From: Allobacillus saliphilus
GTDB lineage: Bacteria; Bacillota; Bacilli; Bacillales; Alkalibacillaceae
Assembly: GCF_018138385.1 (NCBI RefSeq)
Contig: NZ_JAGSIE010000026.1
Span: 1-58,024 of the forward strand
DNA length: 58,024 nt
Direction: 5' to 3'
Shown: in pieces, positions 47,793 to 57,973 of the stretch
Layout of the letters: each line of letters opens with the position of its first letter
Numbering within the stretch: the first letter of the stretch is position 1
Notes under the pieces: generated by a model
The model's database searches: none
What the model saw: the letters and a program-made list of their open reading frames with translations, nothing else
What the model was told of the DNA's origin: nothing
Position numbers and translations under genes: made by a program

Positions 47793-48329
47793 ATGCATAA
47801 TGAGATCGAGGAAATATTGTTTACAGAAGATGAAATTCAGAAACAAACAAAGGAACTGGGGCAAACCATTACGAAGCAGTTTGAAGGCAAGTTCCCGTTA
47901 GCGATCGGCGTCTTAAAAGGTGCCATGCCGTTCATGAGCGATTTATTGAAAAATGTGAACACACATGTGGAAATGGATTTCATGGACGTTTCAAGCTACG
48001 GCGGTGGCATGGAATCCAGCGGAGAAGTTCGAATCGTAAAAGATTTAAACACGCAAGTCAAAGGCCGTGACTTATTAATCATTGAAGATATTATTGATAG
48101 CGGTTTGACACTCGGTTATTTAGTAGATCTATTTAAACACCGAGGAGCAAAGTCGATCACGATTGTAACCTTGTTGGACAAACCGAGTGGTCGCAAAGCG
48201 GATGTTTCGGCTGATTTAGTTGGTTTTGAAGTGCCAGATGCATTTGTTGTCGGTTACGGGTTAGATTTCGAAGAGAAATATAGAAATCTTCCTTATATCG
48301 GTGTGTTGAAACCGGAAATTTACTCATAG
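47793..48329 (+). CDS. hprT: Hypoxanthine-guanine phosphoribosyltransferase
   Basis: HprT salvages hypoxanthine and guanine to IMP and GMP. The 178-residue enzyme has the type I PRPP motif [17 protein letters not shown] (residues about 90-106), the [13 protein letters not shown] segment and [20 protein letters not shown] precedes ATG 47793; the frame is open further up but lacks a ribosome site. It lies between tilS and ftsH as in B. subtilis, where HprT also activates ftsH transcription with TilS. Confidence 0.96.
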   Translation: MHNEIEEILFTEDEIQKQTKELGQTITKQFEGKFPLAIGVLKGAMPFMSDLLKNVNTHVEMDFMDVSSYGGGMESSGEVRIVKDLNTQVKGRDLLIIEDIIDSGLTLGYLVDLFKHRGAKSITIVTLLDKPSGRKADVSADLVGFEVPDAFVVGYGLDFEEKYRNLPYIGVLKPEIYS

Positions 48330-48414
48330 AATGAGTTGAATCGTCGTAGAACAAGCTATAGTTGGCAAATTGATCCACATCTTAATGATTTGGAAAAAAG
48401 TCAAGACCTTATAG

Positions 48415-48444
48415 TTGAGTGAGCAAAAAAATTTGTGATAGTAT
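48415..48444 (+). promoter_or_regulatory. Sigma-A promoter of ftsH
   Basis: TTGAGT (48415-48420), an 18-bp spacer and TAGTAT (48439-48444), 34 bp before the ftsH start. Confidence 0.55.
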
Positions 48445-48478
48445 GAGTTTAGTTTTGTGCTTTAGGAGGAGGTAAGTA

Positions 48479-50554
48479 ATGAGTCGGGTGTTCCGTAATA
48501 CCATATTTTATTTGGTTATATTCTTGGTTCTGATCACGATTGTCAGTATGTTTAATAACCCTGCGCCAGAGACAGAACAATTGAATTATAACCAATTCAC
48601 TGAAGTGTTAGAAGAAGGTCAAGTAAAAGAAATGACCTTGCAATATACGAATTTTGCTTATGAAGTCCGTGGTGAATACACGGGAGATGAAGGTACACAA
48701 AGTTTCGTTGCTGAAATTCCAGCAAATGATGAGATTATTAATTCGATTGTCACAGAAGCAAAGCAGCAAAGTGACTTGAAAATAAAACCAGCTGAAGAAC
48801 CAAGTGCGTGGGCTCGTGTTTTGACGACGCTCATTCCTTTCATCATTATCTTCATTCTCTTCTTCTTCTTGCTTAGCCAAATGCAAGGCGGCGGCGGTAA
48901 AATGATGAACTTCGGTAAAAGTAAAGCGAAAATGTATACCGAAGAAAAGAAGAAAACGAGATTTACCGATGTTGCCGGTGCAGATGAAGAGAAACAAGAG
49001 CTTGTTGAAGTGGTTGAATTCTTGAAGGATCCGCGTAAGTTCTCTGCCCTTGGTGCACGTATTCCGAAAGGTGTTCTACTCGTTGGACCTCCTGGTACCG
49101 GTAAAACACTCCTTGCGAAAGCTGTTGCTGGTGAAGCGGGCGTACCGTTCTTCTCCATCAGTGGTTCTGATTTCGTAGAGATGTTTGTCGGTGTTGGTGC
49201 ATCGCGCGTTCGTGATTTGTTTGAAAACGCGAAGAAAAACGCACCTTGTATCATTTTCATAGATGAAATCGATGCTGTCGGCCGTCAACGTGGCGCAGGT
49301 GTCGGTGGTGGACATGATGAGCGTGAACAAACATTGAACCAACTTCTTGTTGAGATGGATGGCTTTGGTGTGAACGAAGGAATTATCATCATGGCGGCTA
49401 CTAACCGTCCGGACATCCTTGACCCAGCATTGCTTCGTCCAGGTCGTTTTGACAGACAGATTCCTGTCAATGCGCCAGACGTCAAAGGTCGTCAAGAAGT
49501 GCTTGGTGTTCATGCGAAAGACAAGCCACTTGCGAAAGACGTTAGCTTGAAAACAATTGCTATGCGTACACCTGGATTCTCAGGTGCCGATTTAGAAAAC
49601 TTGTTAAACGAAGCAGCACTTGTTGCAGCTCGTGAAGATGCGAAGATGATTAATATGTCACACGTCGATGAAGCGATTGACCGTGTGATTGCAGGACCAG
49701 CGAAGAAGAGCCGTGTCATCTCTAAAAAAGAGAAAAACATCGTCGCTTATCACGAAAGTGGCCATACAGTAATCGGTGTTGTGTTGAACGATGCAGATAT
49801 GGTACACAAAGTAACGATTGTTCCTCGTGGCCAGGCAGGCGGATATGCCGTTATGCTTCCTAGGGAAGATCGTTACTTCCAAACAAAACCAGAGTTATTG
49901 GATAAAATTACTGGATTGCTTGGCGGACGCGTTGCTGAAGAAGTTATGTTTAATGAAGCAAGTACGGGTGCACATAACGACTTCCAACGAGCAACGAATA
50001 TTGCCAGACGTATGGTTACAGAGTTTGGTATGAGTGAAAAATTAGGTCCACTTCAGTTCGGTAGCTCTGGTGGCGGTCAAGTATTCTTAGGTCGCGACCT
50101 ACAAAACGAACCGAATTATAGTGATAAAATCGCTTATGAAATTGACTTAGAAATTCAACATATCATTAATACTTGTTATGAACGAGCTAAAGAGATCATT
50201 ACAAAGCATAAAGAACAGCTTGAGTTAATTGCTCAAACATTACTAGAGGTTGAAACTTTAGATGCAGAACAAATCGATGGCCTCTTCTATCACGGAAAGC
50301 TCCCTGAGCCAAAAGAGGAAGAAGAGAATGTCGAAGAGCAATTAAATGAAATTGACAATACGAAGGCTGAGTATAAAGAAGACGAATCTGATACGACCTC
50401 AGAGCAAATGGAAAATCGAGAAGGTCAATCAGATGTGAAAGTAAACATTAATCGTCAAGAGAGTGATTCTTCGGTTGTTGATTCGAAAGACACGGAAGAA
50501 AGTGATTCGAACAAGCCAGAAGATAGCCAAGATGATTCAAATCGTAAAGAATAA
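48479..50554 (+). CDS. ftsH: ATP-dependent membrane zinc metalloprotease FtsH
   Basis: FtsH degrades membrane and regulatory proteins and is needed for sporulation through Spo0E. The 691-residue protein has two membrane segments (about 7-27 and 117-136), an AAA+ domain with Walker A G203-PPGTGK-T210 and [10 protein letters not shown], the second region of homology, and the zinc protease motif H425-ESG-H429. The C-terminus (about 610-691) is a long acidic Asp/Glu/Ser tail, far longer than in B. subtilis (637 residues in all). AGGAGGAGG precedes the ATG. It has its own promoter and terminator. Confidence 0.97.
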   Translation: MSRVFRNTIFYLVIFLVLITIVSMFNNPAPETEQLNYNQFTEVLEEGQVKEMTLQYTNFAYEVRGEYTGDEGTQSFVAEIPANDEIINSIVTEAKQQSDLKIKPAEEPSAWARVLTTLIPFIIIFILFFFLLSQMQGGGGKMMNFGKSKAKMYTEEKKKTRFTDVAGADEEKQELVEVVEFLKDPRKFSALGARIPKGVLLVGPPGTGKTLLAKAVAGEAGVPFFSISGSDFVEMFVGVGASRVRDLFENAKKNAPCIIFIDEIDAVGRQRGAGVGGGHDEREQTLNQLLVEMDGFGVNEGIIIMAATNRPDILDPALLRPGRFDRQIPVNAPDVKGRQEVLGVHAKDKPLAKDVSLKTIAMRTPGFSGADLENLLNEAALVAAREDAKMINMSHVDEAIDRVIAGPAKKSRVISKKEKNIVAYHESGHTVIGVVLNDADMVHKVTIVPRGQAGGYAVMLPREDRYFQTKPELLDKITGLLGGRVAEEVMFNEASTGAHNDFQRATNIARRMVTEFGMSEKLGPLQFGSSGGGQVFLGRDLQNEPNYSDKIAYEIDLEIQHIINTCYERAKEIITKHKEQLELIAQTLLEVETLDAEQIDGLFYHGKLPEPKEEEENVEEQLNEIDNTKAEYKEDESDTTSEQMENREGQSDVKVNINRQESDSSVVDSKDTEESDSNKPEDSQDDSNRKE

Positions 50555-50570
50555 CAAGAGCGTATATAAT

Positions 50571-50609
50571 AGCGAAACACTAATCATCTGATTGGTGTTT
50601 CGCTTTTTC
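50571..50609 (+). terminator. Terminator after ftsH
   Basis: AGCGAAACACTAAT (50571-50584) pairs with ATTGGTGTTTCGCT (50591-50604) with one wobble, followed by T5. Confidence 0.88.
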
Positions 50610-50754
50610 ATTGAACGCACAAAAATTTGTAAAATGAAGAACTCTTGTTACACATCATGTTGCCAATTGTGATATGATTTACGGTGAAAAACCAGGCTCT
50701 AAAGTATTTGTTAGAGTAAATACACAACTTAGCATAGTTTTGATTATGGCCGTT

Positions 50755-50970
50755 GGTATCAGGCGATACACTTACGGTGGGTGCTTGTACCCACAGGGCA
50801 TAAGGCGACATCTGCGATAAATCGCAGTGTCTTCTATACCGCCGGGCACAGCTTGCGCTTTTCCGACGGCCAGGACGGGCTAGTGTCAACGTTGGTCACA
50901 GGACGTGACCGATCTTAGTTGACCCGCAGGCGTCACCGCCGACGCTCCTCGCCTGGACCAACTAAGTGTT
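50755..50970. repeat. GC-rich structured intergenic element (element A)
   Basis: A 0.2-kb block, clearly richer in GC than its surroundings, is packed with inverted repeats: TGGGT/ACCCA (50778-50793), CTGCGAT/ATCGCAG (50812-50827), GGTCAC/GTGACC (50894-50910), and a nested hairpin CTTAGTTG...CAGGCG...CGCCTG...CAACTAAG (50914-50966). No reading frame looks coding. It resembles interspersed intergenic repeats that I recall from Bacillaceae genomes, but only one copy is in this window, so the repeat status is inferred. Confidence 0.55.
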
Positions 50971-51030
50971 AGATGAGACATAAAAAACACGCAAGATAGG
51001 GCGAGAGGTCTTCAGCACGATTAAAACGAA

Positions 51031-51201
51031 ATGTATGAGTTTTACGATACCGTAAAAATATCAGCGACACCAAAATTCGAAAAAGAGATTGAGATACTTC
51101 AAAATCGGCAAAAGGAAAATATGAACCTCTTCGAAGACAACTTACACAACGTTTATGGTGTGAATAAGGAGAGGCTGAGACAAATCAAGGTTATAAACTA
51201 A
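51031..51201 (+). CDS. Possible 56-residue small ORF between elements A and B
   Basis: An open frame from ATG 51031 to TAA 51201 encodes 56 residues with normal-looking composition (MYEFYDTVKISATPKFEKE at the start, then Glu, Lys, Asn-rich helix). A stop codon lies just upstream in frame. The candidate ribosome site (GCGAGAGG) is about 20 bases away, too far. It is probably either a decayed gene fragment carried with the flanking elements or a chance frame. I do not recognise it. Confidence 0.25.
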   Translation: MYEFYDTVKISATPKFEKEIEILQNRQKENMNLFEDNLHNVYGVNKERLRQIKVIN

Positions 51202-51231
51202 GAAACACGAATAACAATCCAACTTAGCGTA

Positions 51232-51336
51232 GGAAATATACGTAGACTTCTGCTGGAGCAAAAGCCTAGGTGAGACCCCGCAGTGCGAAGCACGAGGAGG
51301 CTCAACAGCTGCCCGCGAAAAGCGGAGTATATTTCC
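51232..51336. repeat. Bacillaceae-type intergenic repeat (element B)
   Basis: A 105-bp element is bounded by a perfect 10-bp inverted repeat, GGAAATATAC (51232-51241) and GTATATTTCC (51327-51336). Inside are AGCCT/AGGCT (51263-51302), GTGC-GAA-GCAC (51283-51293) and CCGC/GCGG (51313-51325). The core (GAGACCCCGCAG, GAGGAGGCTCA, CCGCGAAAAGCGGAGTAT) matches an intergenic repeat that I recall as very common in halophilic and alkaliphilic Bacillaceae. Minus-strand frames through it are shadow ORFs. Confidence 0.7.
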
Positions 51337-51458
51337 GAAGCGGGTATTTCCACTACACTGAATTAGGATGTTCGTTTCTGTGTTAACTTTAAAGATTATG
51401 TCCCAGCCTCCCCAAAACTTGCTTAGAAACAAAAACCAGACAGAAATGGGTTGAATTT

Positions 51459-52232
51459 ATGATCTTTGTTTTAGATGTCGGAAACACGAATACTGTGCTT
51501 GGTGCGTTCGAAGATGACAAGCTAATCTATCAATGGAGAATTAAAACAGATCGTTTTAAAACTGAAGATGAATATGCCATGAACATAAAAGCATTATTAC
51601 GACACCACGGACTTTATTTCAGTGACTTCAAAGGTGTCATTATTTCGTCCGTTGTTCCACCGGCAATGTTTGCATTAGAAAATATGAGTAAGAAGTATTT
51701 TAAAACAAAAGCATTGGTTGTCGGTGAGAGCTCCGTTAAAACAGAATTGAAAATGAATTACCCTCAGCCACAGGAAGTCGGGGCAGACCGAATTGTTAAT
51801 GCAATCGGAGGGATTAAAGAATACGGTGCTCCGTTAATCATTGTCGATTTTGGAACGGCAACGACATTTTGTTATATCAATGAAAACGCAGAATACAGCG
51901 GAGGACTTATTTCCCCGGGAATAAAAATTTCGACTGAAGCACTTTACACGAAGGCAGCAAAGCTTCCGAGAATTGAAATTTCACGTCCTGATACTGTAAT
52001 TGGCACATCAACTGTAGGAGCTATGCAATCGGGTGTATTTTACGGCTATGTTGGCCAAGTGGATGAGCTTGTGCGTCGAATGAAAGAAGAAGCCGGTACA
52101 GAACCAACCGTTATAGCAACGGGCGGTTTGGCTAAACTAATCGGAAAAGGTTCTCGAACGATTGATCATGTCGATGACTCATTAACATTAAAAGGCTTAT
52201 ATGAAATTTATCAAAACAATACAAAGGATTGA
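51459..52232 (+). CDS. coaX: Type III pantothenate kinase
   Basis: CoaX phosphorylates pantothenate, the first step of CoA synthesis. The 257-residue protein of the ASKHA fold has [12 protein letters not shown] at the N-terminus (phosphate-binding), [12 protein letters not shown] and [12 protein letters not shown] (residues about 127-138), and GGLISPGI. No canonical ribosome site stands out (AAATGGGTTG upstream). It follows the 0.9-kb non-conserved gap after ftsH and leads coaX-hslO, the yacB-yacC pair of B. subtilis. Confidence 0.95.
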   Translation: MIFVLDVGNTNTVLGAFEDDKLIYQWRIKTDRFKTEDEYAMNIKALLRHHGLYFSDFKGVIISSVVPPAMFALENMSKKYFKTKALVVGESSVKTELKMNYPQPQEVGADRIVNAIGGIKEYGAPLIIVDFGTATTFCYINENAEYSGGLISPGIKISTEALYTKAAKLPRIEISRPDTVIGTSTVGAMQSGVFYGYVGQVDELVRRMKEEAGTEPTVIATGGLAKLIGKGSRTIDHVDDSLTLKGLYEIYQNNTKD

Positions 52233-52238
52233 TGATAT

Positions 52239-53111
52239 ATGAAGGATTATATGATTCGTGCAACAGCATTTGAAGGATCTGTACGAGCGTTTGCGATTCG
52301 CTCGACGAATACCGTGCAGGAAAATTGTTCACGGTTAGACACGTGGCCAACAGCATCGGCAGCGCTTGGTAGAACTGTGACTATATCCGCTATGATGGGC
52401 TGGATGTTGAAAAATGAAGATAAGCTTACCGTCAAGCTAGAAGGTGATGGACCCCTTGGTGCAATCATTGCAGATAGTAATGCAAAAGGAGAAGTCCGTG
52501 GATATGTCATGAACCCGCATGTCGATTTTGAATCTAACGAGCACGGTAAATTGGATGTCAAAAGAGCTGTAGGAGTCAATGGTTCCTTAAATATCGTGAA
52601 AGATTTAGGGTTGAAAAATAACTTTACAGGCCAGGTACCAATTGTGTCAGGAGAAGTGAGCGAGGATTTCACCTATTACTTTGTTAATTCCGAGCAAATC
52701 CCATCTGCTGTCGGTGCGGGTGTTTTAGTAGATACGGATTATTCAATTTTGGCTGCTGGCGGTTTCATTATTCAAGTAATGCCAGGCGCTTCAGATGAAG
52801 TCATCACAAAGCTTGAGAAGCGGGTTGGAGAAATTCCAGCGATTTCAACAATGATTCAAGAAGGAAAAAGCCCGGAAGACATTTTAAGTATCTTTTTCGA
52901 TGGAGAAGACTGGAAAATTAATGAGCAATCAGATGTTCGTTTCCAATGCCATTGTTCAAAAGAACGTGTAGAAAATTCAATCCGCGGATTAGGCGATGAA
53001 GAAATCGATGAGATGATTGAGGAAGACGGTGGAGCAGAAGCAACTTGCCACTTCTGTAACGAACGCTACCATTTAACCGTTGAAGAATTAGCGGCATTAA
53101 AATCATCTTAA
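52239..53111 (+). CDS. hslO: Hsp33 redox-regulated chaperone
   Basis: Hsp33 is a holdase chaperone activated by oxidation and heat. The 290-residue protein has the N-terminal Hsp33 core (MIRATAFEGSVRAFAIRST) and the C-terminal redox switch with four zinc cysteines, CHCSKE (near residue 235) and CHFCNE (near residue 268). It begins six bp after coaX. In B. subtilis cysK and the pab genes separate it from folP; here folP follows after 44 bp. Confidence 0.96.
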   Translation: MKDYMIRATAFEGSVRAFAIRSTNTVQENCSRLDTWPTASAALGRTVTISAMMGWMLKNEDKLTVKLEGDGPLGAIIADSNAKGEVRGYVMNPHVDFESNEHGKLDVKRAVGVNGSLNIVKDLGLKNNFTGQVPIVSGEVSEDFTYYFVNSEQIPSAVGAGVLVDTDYSILAAGGFIIQVMPGASDEVITKLEKRVGEIPAISTMIQEGKSPEDILSIFFDGEDWKINEQSDVRFQCHCSKERVENSIRGLGDEEIDEMIEEDGGAEATCHFCNERYHLTVEELAALKSS

Positions 53112-53155
53112 GTTTTCATGAGAAAGAGATATAAAGTCTTCAGGGAGGTTGAGCG

Positions 53156-53992
53156 ATGAAATCTCTAACGATTAATAGTCAATCCCGCATTGATTTCAAC
53201 AAAAAAACAACGATTATGGGGATTTTGAATGTGACACCTGATTCTTTTTCAGACGGTGGCAAGTTCAATCGGTTAGATGACGCCGTTGAGCGCGCTAAAA
53301 GCCTAGTTGCTGATGGAGCTGGAATAATCGATATTGGCGGTGAATCAACGCGACCTGGTCATGATCCCGTACCCTGCGAAGAAGAAAGTGAACGCGTTGT
53401 ACCGGTGATTGAGCGGTTGGCAGAAACAATTGACACACCGATCTCCATTGATACGTTTAAAGCAAAAACAGCAGAAAACGCCCTTCAAGCGGGTGCAACG
53501 ATTATAAACGATGTTTGGGGAGCAAAAGCTGACCCGGAAATTACTGCTGTAGCCAAATCGTTCAATGCACCAATCGTTTTAATGCATAATCAAGATGAAC
53601 CTATTTATGATGACATCATTGAAGATATGAAAAAAAGCTTGAGTGAAAGTATAGAAATTGCGAAGAAAAATGGCGTTTCAGAAGATAAAATTATTATCGA
53701 TCCAGGGATTGGTTTCGGAAAGACACTTGAACAAAATCTATTAGTAATGCGCCGGTTAAGTGAATTGAAAGCGATGGGTTATCCAATTTTACTCGGTACG
53801 TCACGAAAGTCAATGATCGGAAAAGTACTTGATTTACCTGTAGAAGAGCGGTTAGAGGGTACGATTGCAACTGTTTGTTCTGGCATTCAACAAGGTGTTG
53901 AGATCGTCCGGGTGCATGATGTGAAAGAAGTCAATCGGGCCGTTCAAATGATGGATGCAATGCTTGGCAAAGGAGGCGTTTCATTTGGATAA
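53156..53992 (+). CDS. folP: Dihydropteroate synthase
   Basis: FolP joins 6-hydroxymethyl-7,8-dihydropterin diphosphate and p-aminobenzoate; it is the sulfonamide target. The 278-residue TIM-barrel protein has GILNVTPDSFSDGGKF (about 22-37), DIGGESTRPG and the pterin-binding DPGIGFGKT and GTSRKSMIG. GGGAGG precedes its ATG. It overlaps folB by eight bases and heads a three-gene folate operon. Confidence 0.97.
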   Translation: MKSLTINSQSRIDFNKKTTIMGILNVTPDSFSDGGKFNRLDDAVERAKSLVADGAGIIDIGGESTRPGHDPVPCEEESERVVPVIERLAETIDTPISIDTFKAKTAENALQAGATIINDVWGAKADPEITAVAKSFNAPIVLMHNQDEPIYDDIIEDMKKSLSESIEIAKKNGVSEDKIIIDPGIGFGKTLEQNLLVMRRLSELKAMGYPILLGTSRKSMIGKVLDLPVEERLEGTIATVCSGIQQGVEIVRVHDVKEVNRAVQMMDAMLGKGGVSFG

Positions 53993-54359
53993 AATTAAGG
54001 TGAACCAAATGATGTTTTACGGCTATCACGGCCTATTTCCGGAAGAAAACAAATTAGGTCAGCGATTTTCCGTTGACGTAGAACTAATGGGTAACTTCCG
54101 CAAAGCCGGACAAACCGACCAAATGGAAGACAGCATTGATTATGGCCAGGTTTATGAAGTAACCAAAGACATTATGGAAGGAAAAGCACATAATTTGCTG
54201 GAATCACTCGCTGAGTCCATTGCCCAGTCGATGTTCGAGTCCTTTTCTTTATTGGATGTCATTTCAGTTTATATAGATAAACCAGGTCCACCAATCCCCG
54301 GTTATTATCAATCCGTCGGTGTTGAAGTCACACGAAAGAGAAGCGATTATGAAGCCTAG
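53985..54359 (+). CDS. folB: Dihydroneopterin aldolase
   Basis: FolB cleaves dihydroneopterin to 6-hydroxymethyl-dihydropterin and glycolaldehyde. The 124-residue protein has VNQMMFYGYHGLFPEENKLGQRF (about 5-27), the catalytic lysine in DKPGPPIPG and the SIDYGQVY segment. The start is TTG 53985, seven bases after AAAGGAGG, giving M-DKIKVNQMM and overlapping folP. Its end overlaps folK by 11 bases, so all three are coupled. Confidence 0.95.
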   Translation: MDKIKVNQMMFYGYHGLFPEENKLGQRFSVDVELMGNFRKAGQTDQMEDSIDYGQVYEVTKDIMEGKAHNLLESLAESIAQSMFESFSLLDVISVYIDKPGPPIPGYYQSVGVEVTRKRSDYEA

Positions 54360-54843
54360 AGTATTTATAGCGTTAGGTGCCAATATCCCACCGAAGAATC
54401 ATTATTTAAACGAAGCGTTAAGGAAATTGGAAGCTGATACATCTATAAAGATGATTCATCAATCTTCTGTTTATGAAACCGCCCCTGTCGGATACACCGA
54501 TCAAGATTATTTTTTGAATATGGTTGTTGAAGTCGAGACGGTTTATACACCCGAAGAATTGTTGACTGCTTGTCAATCCATCGAACAATCATTAGGGCGA
54601 AGAAGAACAATAAAAAATGGTCCGCGAACAATCGACTTAGATCTATTAATATATGGAAATGAAACTGTAAAAACGGAGCAACTGACAATCCCTCATCCAC
54701 GAATGAAGGAACGAGCATTTGTATTAGTGCCATTAGCTGAAATAGACGCGTCTATTGAAATTGGAGGCAAACAAGTAAGGGAGTACGTCAGTAAACTTTC
54801 ACAAGAAGACTTAGCGGATGTGAGAAAACGACAAACCGACTAA
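54349..54843 (+). CDS. folK: 6-hydroxymethyl-7,8-dihydropterin pyrophosphokinase
   Basis: FolK transfers pyrophosphate from ATP to hydroxymethyl-dihydropterin, feeding FolP. The 164-residue protein has FIALGANIPPKNHYLNEAL (N-terminal), SVYETAPVGYTDQDYFLNMV, and the ATP/magnesium motif RTIDLDLLIYG (about 101-111). ATG 54349 lies within folB, with AAAGAGAAG upstream. In B. subtilis yazB and dusB follow; neither is here. Confidence 0.96.
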   Translation: MKPRVFIALGANIPPKNHYLNEALRKLEADTSIKMIHQSSVYETAPVGYTDQDYFLNMVVEVETVYTPEELLTACQSIEQSLGRRRTIKNGPRTIDLDLLIYGNETVKTEQLTIPHPRMKERAFVLVPLAEIDASIEIGGKQVREYVSKLSQEDLADVRKRQTD

Positions 54844-56666
<1,823 letters not shown>

Positions 56667-56677
56667 TATGGATGATT

Positions 56678-56707
56678 GCCACTTGCCGATTGGTAAGTGG
56701 CTTTTTT
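56678..56707 (+). terminator. Terminator after lysS
   Basis: GCCACTTGCC (56678-56687) pairs with GGTAAGTGGC (56692-56701) with one wobble, followed by T6. Confidence 0.88.
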
Positions 56708-56889
56708 CATTTTGATTCAAATTAAAATAACGCGATCTGTGAATACAATCGAGTATATACAGTCACATCAATAGACCGGGCGGAGAATTGTACTTATAAG
56801 AAACCTTTTGGGAAAGCCATTGCCTTGAAAATGCAACAACGACAGATGCTCGCATAAGCTATATCAGTTCAATTTCAAGGGGGATAAAA

Positions 56890-57528
56890 ATGGCGAAGAT
56901 TGCATTAGCGCTTGCAGCTAGAGGGACGGATGAGGGAGCGTTCAAAGCGTGGGGCACAAGAGCGGTAGGAGCATCGAATACGAAACAATGGGGGTCAGGG
57001 AAAGAACTGCTTACTCATTTGGTCAACGCATCTCGAGGTGGAGAAAACTGTATTGAACGATTATATATATTCTCACATGCGTGGCCCTATATTCCAGGTG
57101 GTAACCGTGGGGGTGTAAAGTTAGGTGGAATAGATGTTGCTGGTTTTTATTCGCAACCGAGTATATACGATGATGCAGATGCAAGATATATGAATGATTT
57201 TGCGCAACTTGTACAGCAAGGGAAAATTACCTTTTGTTCATCTTGCAAGGTGATTTTTACAGGGTGTCGAGTAGCATCTAGTCAATTCCCGGTCGAATTT
57301 CTATATGTAAGTGGCTGCGAAGTGATTGCTTCGAATGGATCAAGTCATCCGAAACCAGGTACACCTCCTGGTGATGAAACAGGCCAATGGTTAAGCACTG
57401 CAGGTGGATGGACAGAACAACAAGCGAAGAAGAACGAAAACCACTATGTGGGATGGGTCAATTATTCTTTAAAGCCGAACGGGGAAGTAGAAGAAACAAG
57501 ATTAGGGGAAGAGATAAGAATCTGGTAA
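56890..57528 (+). CDS. Unrecognised small protein with putative His/Cys dyad (caspase-like fold?)
   Basis: A 212-residue soluble protein that I cannot assign to a named family. Two conserved-looking blocks stand out: RLYIFSHAW with H63, and KVIFTGCRVASS with C126, followed by VSGCEVIASNG (about 140-150) and a GQWLSTAGGW segment. This order (strand-His-loop, later strand-Gly-Cys, then xGxxVxAxxG) is that of clan CD / caspase-like domains such as DUF4347 and CHAT, so a cysteine peptidase or a degenerate relative is possible. No signal peptide or membrane segment. AAGGGGGAT precedes its ATG. It is absent from the B. subtilis order, lies between lysS and an rRNA operon, and has its own terminator. 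Confidence 0.7.
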   Translation: MAKIALALAARGTDEGAFKAWGTRAVGASNTKQWGSGKELLTHLVNASRGGENCIERLYIFSHAWPYIPGGNRGGVKLGGIDVAGFYSQPSIYDDADARYMNDFAQLVQQGKITFCSSCKVIFTGCRVASSQFPVEFLYVSGCEVIASNGSSHPKPGTPPGDETGQWLSTAGGWTEQQAKKNENHYVGWVNYSLKPNGEVEETRLGEEIRIW

Positions 57529-57544
57529 GAGAACGAATGTCGGG

Positions 57545-57583
57545 AACCAGTCATCCTTTAATAAAGGATCGGCTGGTTTTTTG
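57545..57583 (+). terminator. Terminator after the His/Cys protein gene
   Basis: AACCAGTCATCCTTT (57545-57559) pairs with AAAGGATCGGCTGGTT (57563-57578) with one bulge, followed by T-rich sequence. Confidence 0.85.
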
Positions 57584-57700
57584 ATGAACACACTTGCTGG
57601 TAAGGTGCGAACAAGTAGTGATTATAACGTGATTTAGTTTAAAAGAAAGAGCGTGTTTATGCTGGGTAATTTTCAGAAAAAATTTATTTCAATAAAACAG

Positions 57701-57729
57701 TTGCGCACATCGAAAAACCATGATAAATT
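57701..57729 (+). promoter_or_regulatory. Possible upstream rRNA promoter (P1)
   Basis: TTGCGC (57701-57706), a 17-bp spacer and TAAATT (57724-57729). It is weak in sequence, but lies where a first rrn promoter is expected. Confidence 0.3.
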
Positions 57730-57796
57730 ATTAAACGTTGTCGCAACAAGAGCCGGCAACGAAACAAAAAATGAAATAAAAAATTAACAAAAGCTG

Positions 57797-57825
57797 TTGA
57801 CTTTGAGTTTCATTTTTGTTATATT
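57797..57825 (+). promoter_or_regulatory. Sigma-A promoter of the rRNA operon
   Basis: TTGACT (57797-57802), a 17-bp spacer and TATATT (57820-57825), about 145 bp upstream of mature 16S rRNA. The leader contains TGAAAACTAAACAAAA near 57880, typical of Bacillus rRNA leaders. Confidence 0.75.
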
Positions 57826-57973
57826 TATAAAGTCGCTGTTTTGAGGCGACAATAAATGACGAAGAACATTTCGAACCTTGAAAACTAAACAAAATAGCCT
57901 GAAGTCAATTCGGTTTCTTTCTTAATTGATTGGGAAAGAAACAAACGATTTTTTATGAAGCCAATCAAACACT

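Noticed and set aside
50608-50889. Minus-strand open frame of 93 codons
   Set aside because: It crosses the structured element A, has odd composition and no start signals.
51142-51432. Minus-strand open frame of 96 codons
   Set aside because: It reads through element B and its inverted repeats, has no ribosome site, and is the usual shadow frame of this Bacillaceae repeat.
57660-57788. 42-codon frame before the rRNA operon
   Set aside because: It overlaps the candidate rRNA promoter P1, lacks a good ribosome site and has low-complexity ending.
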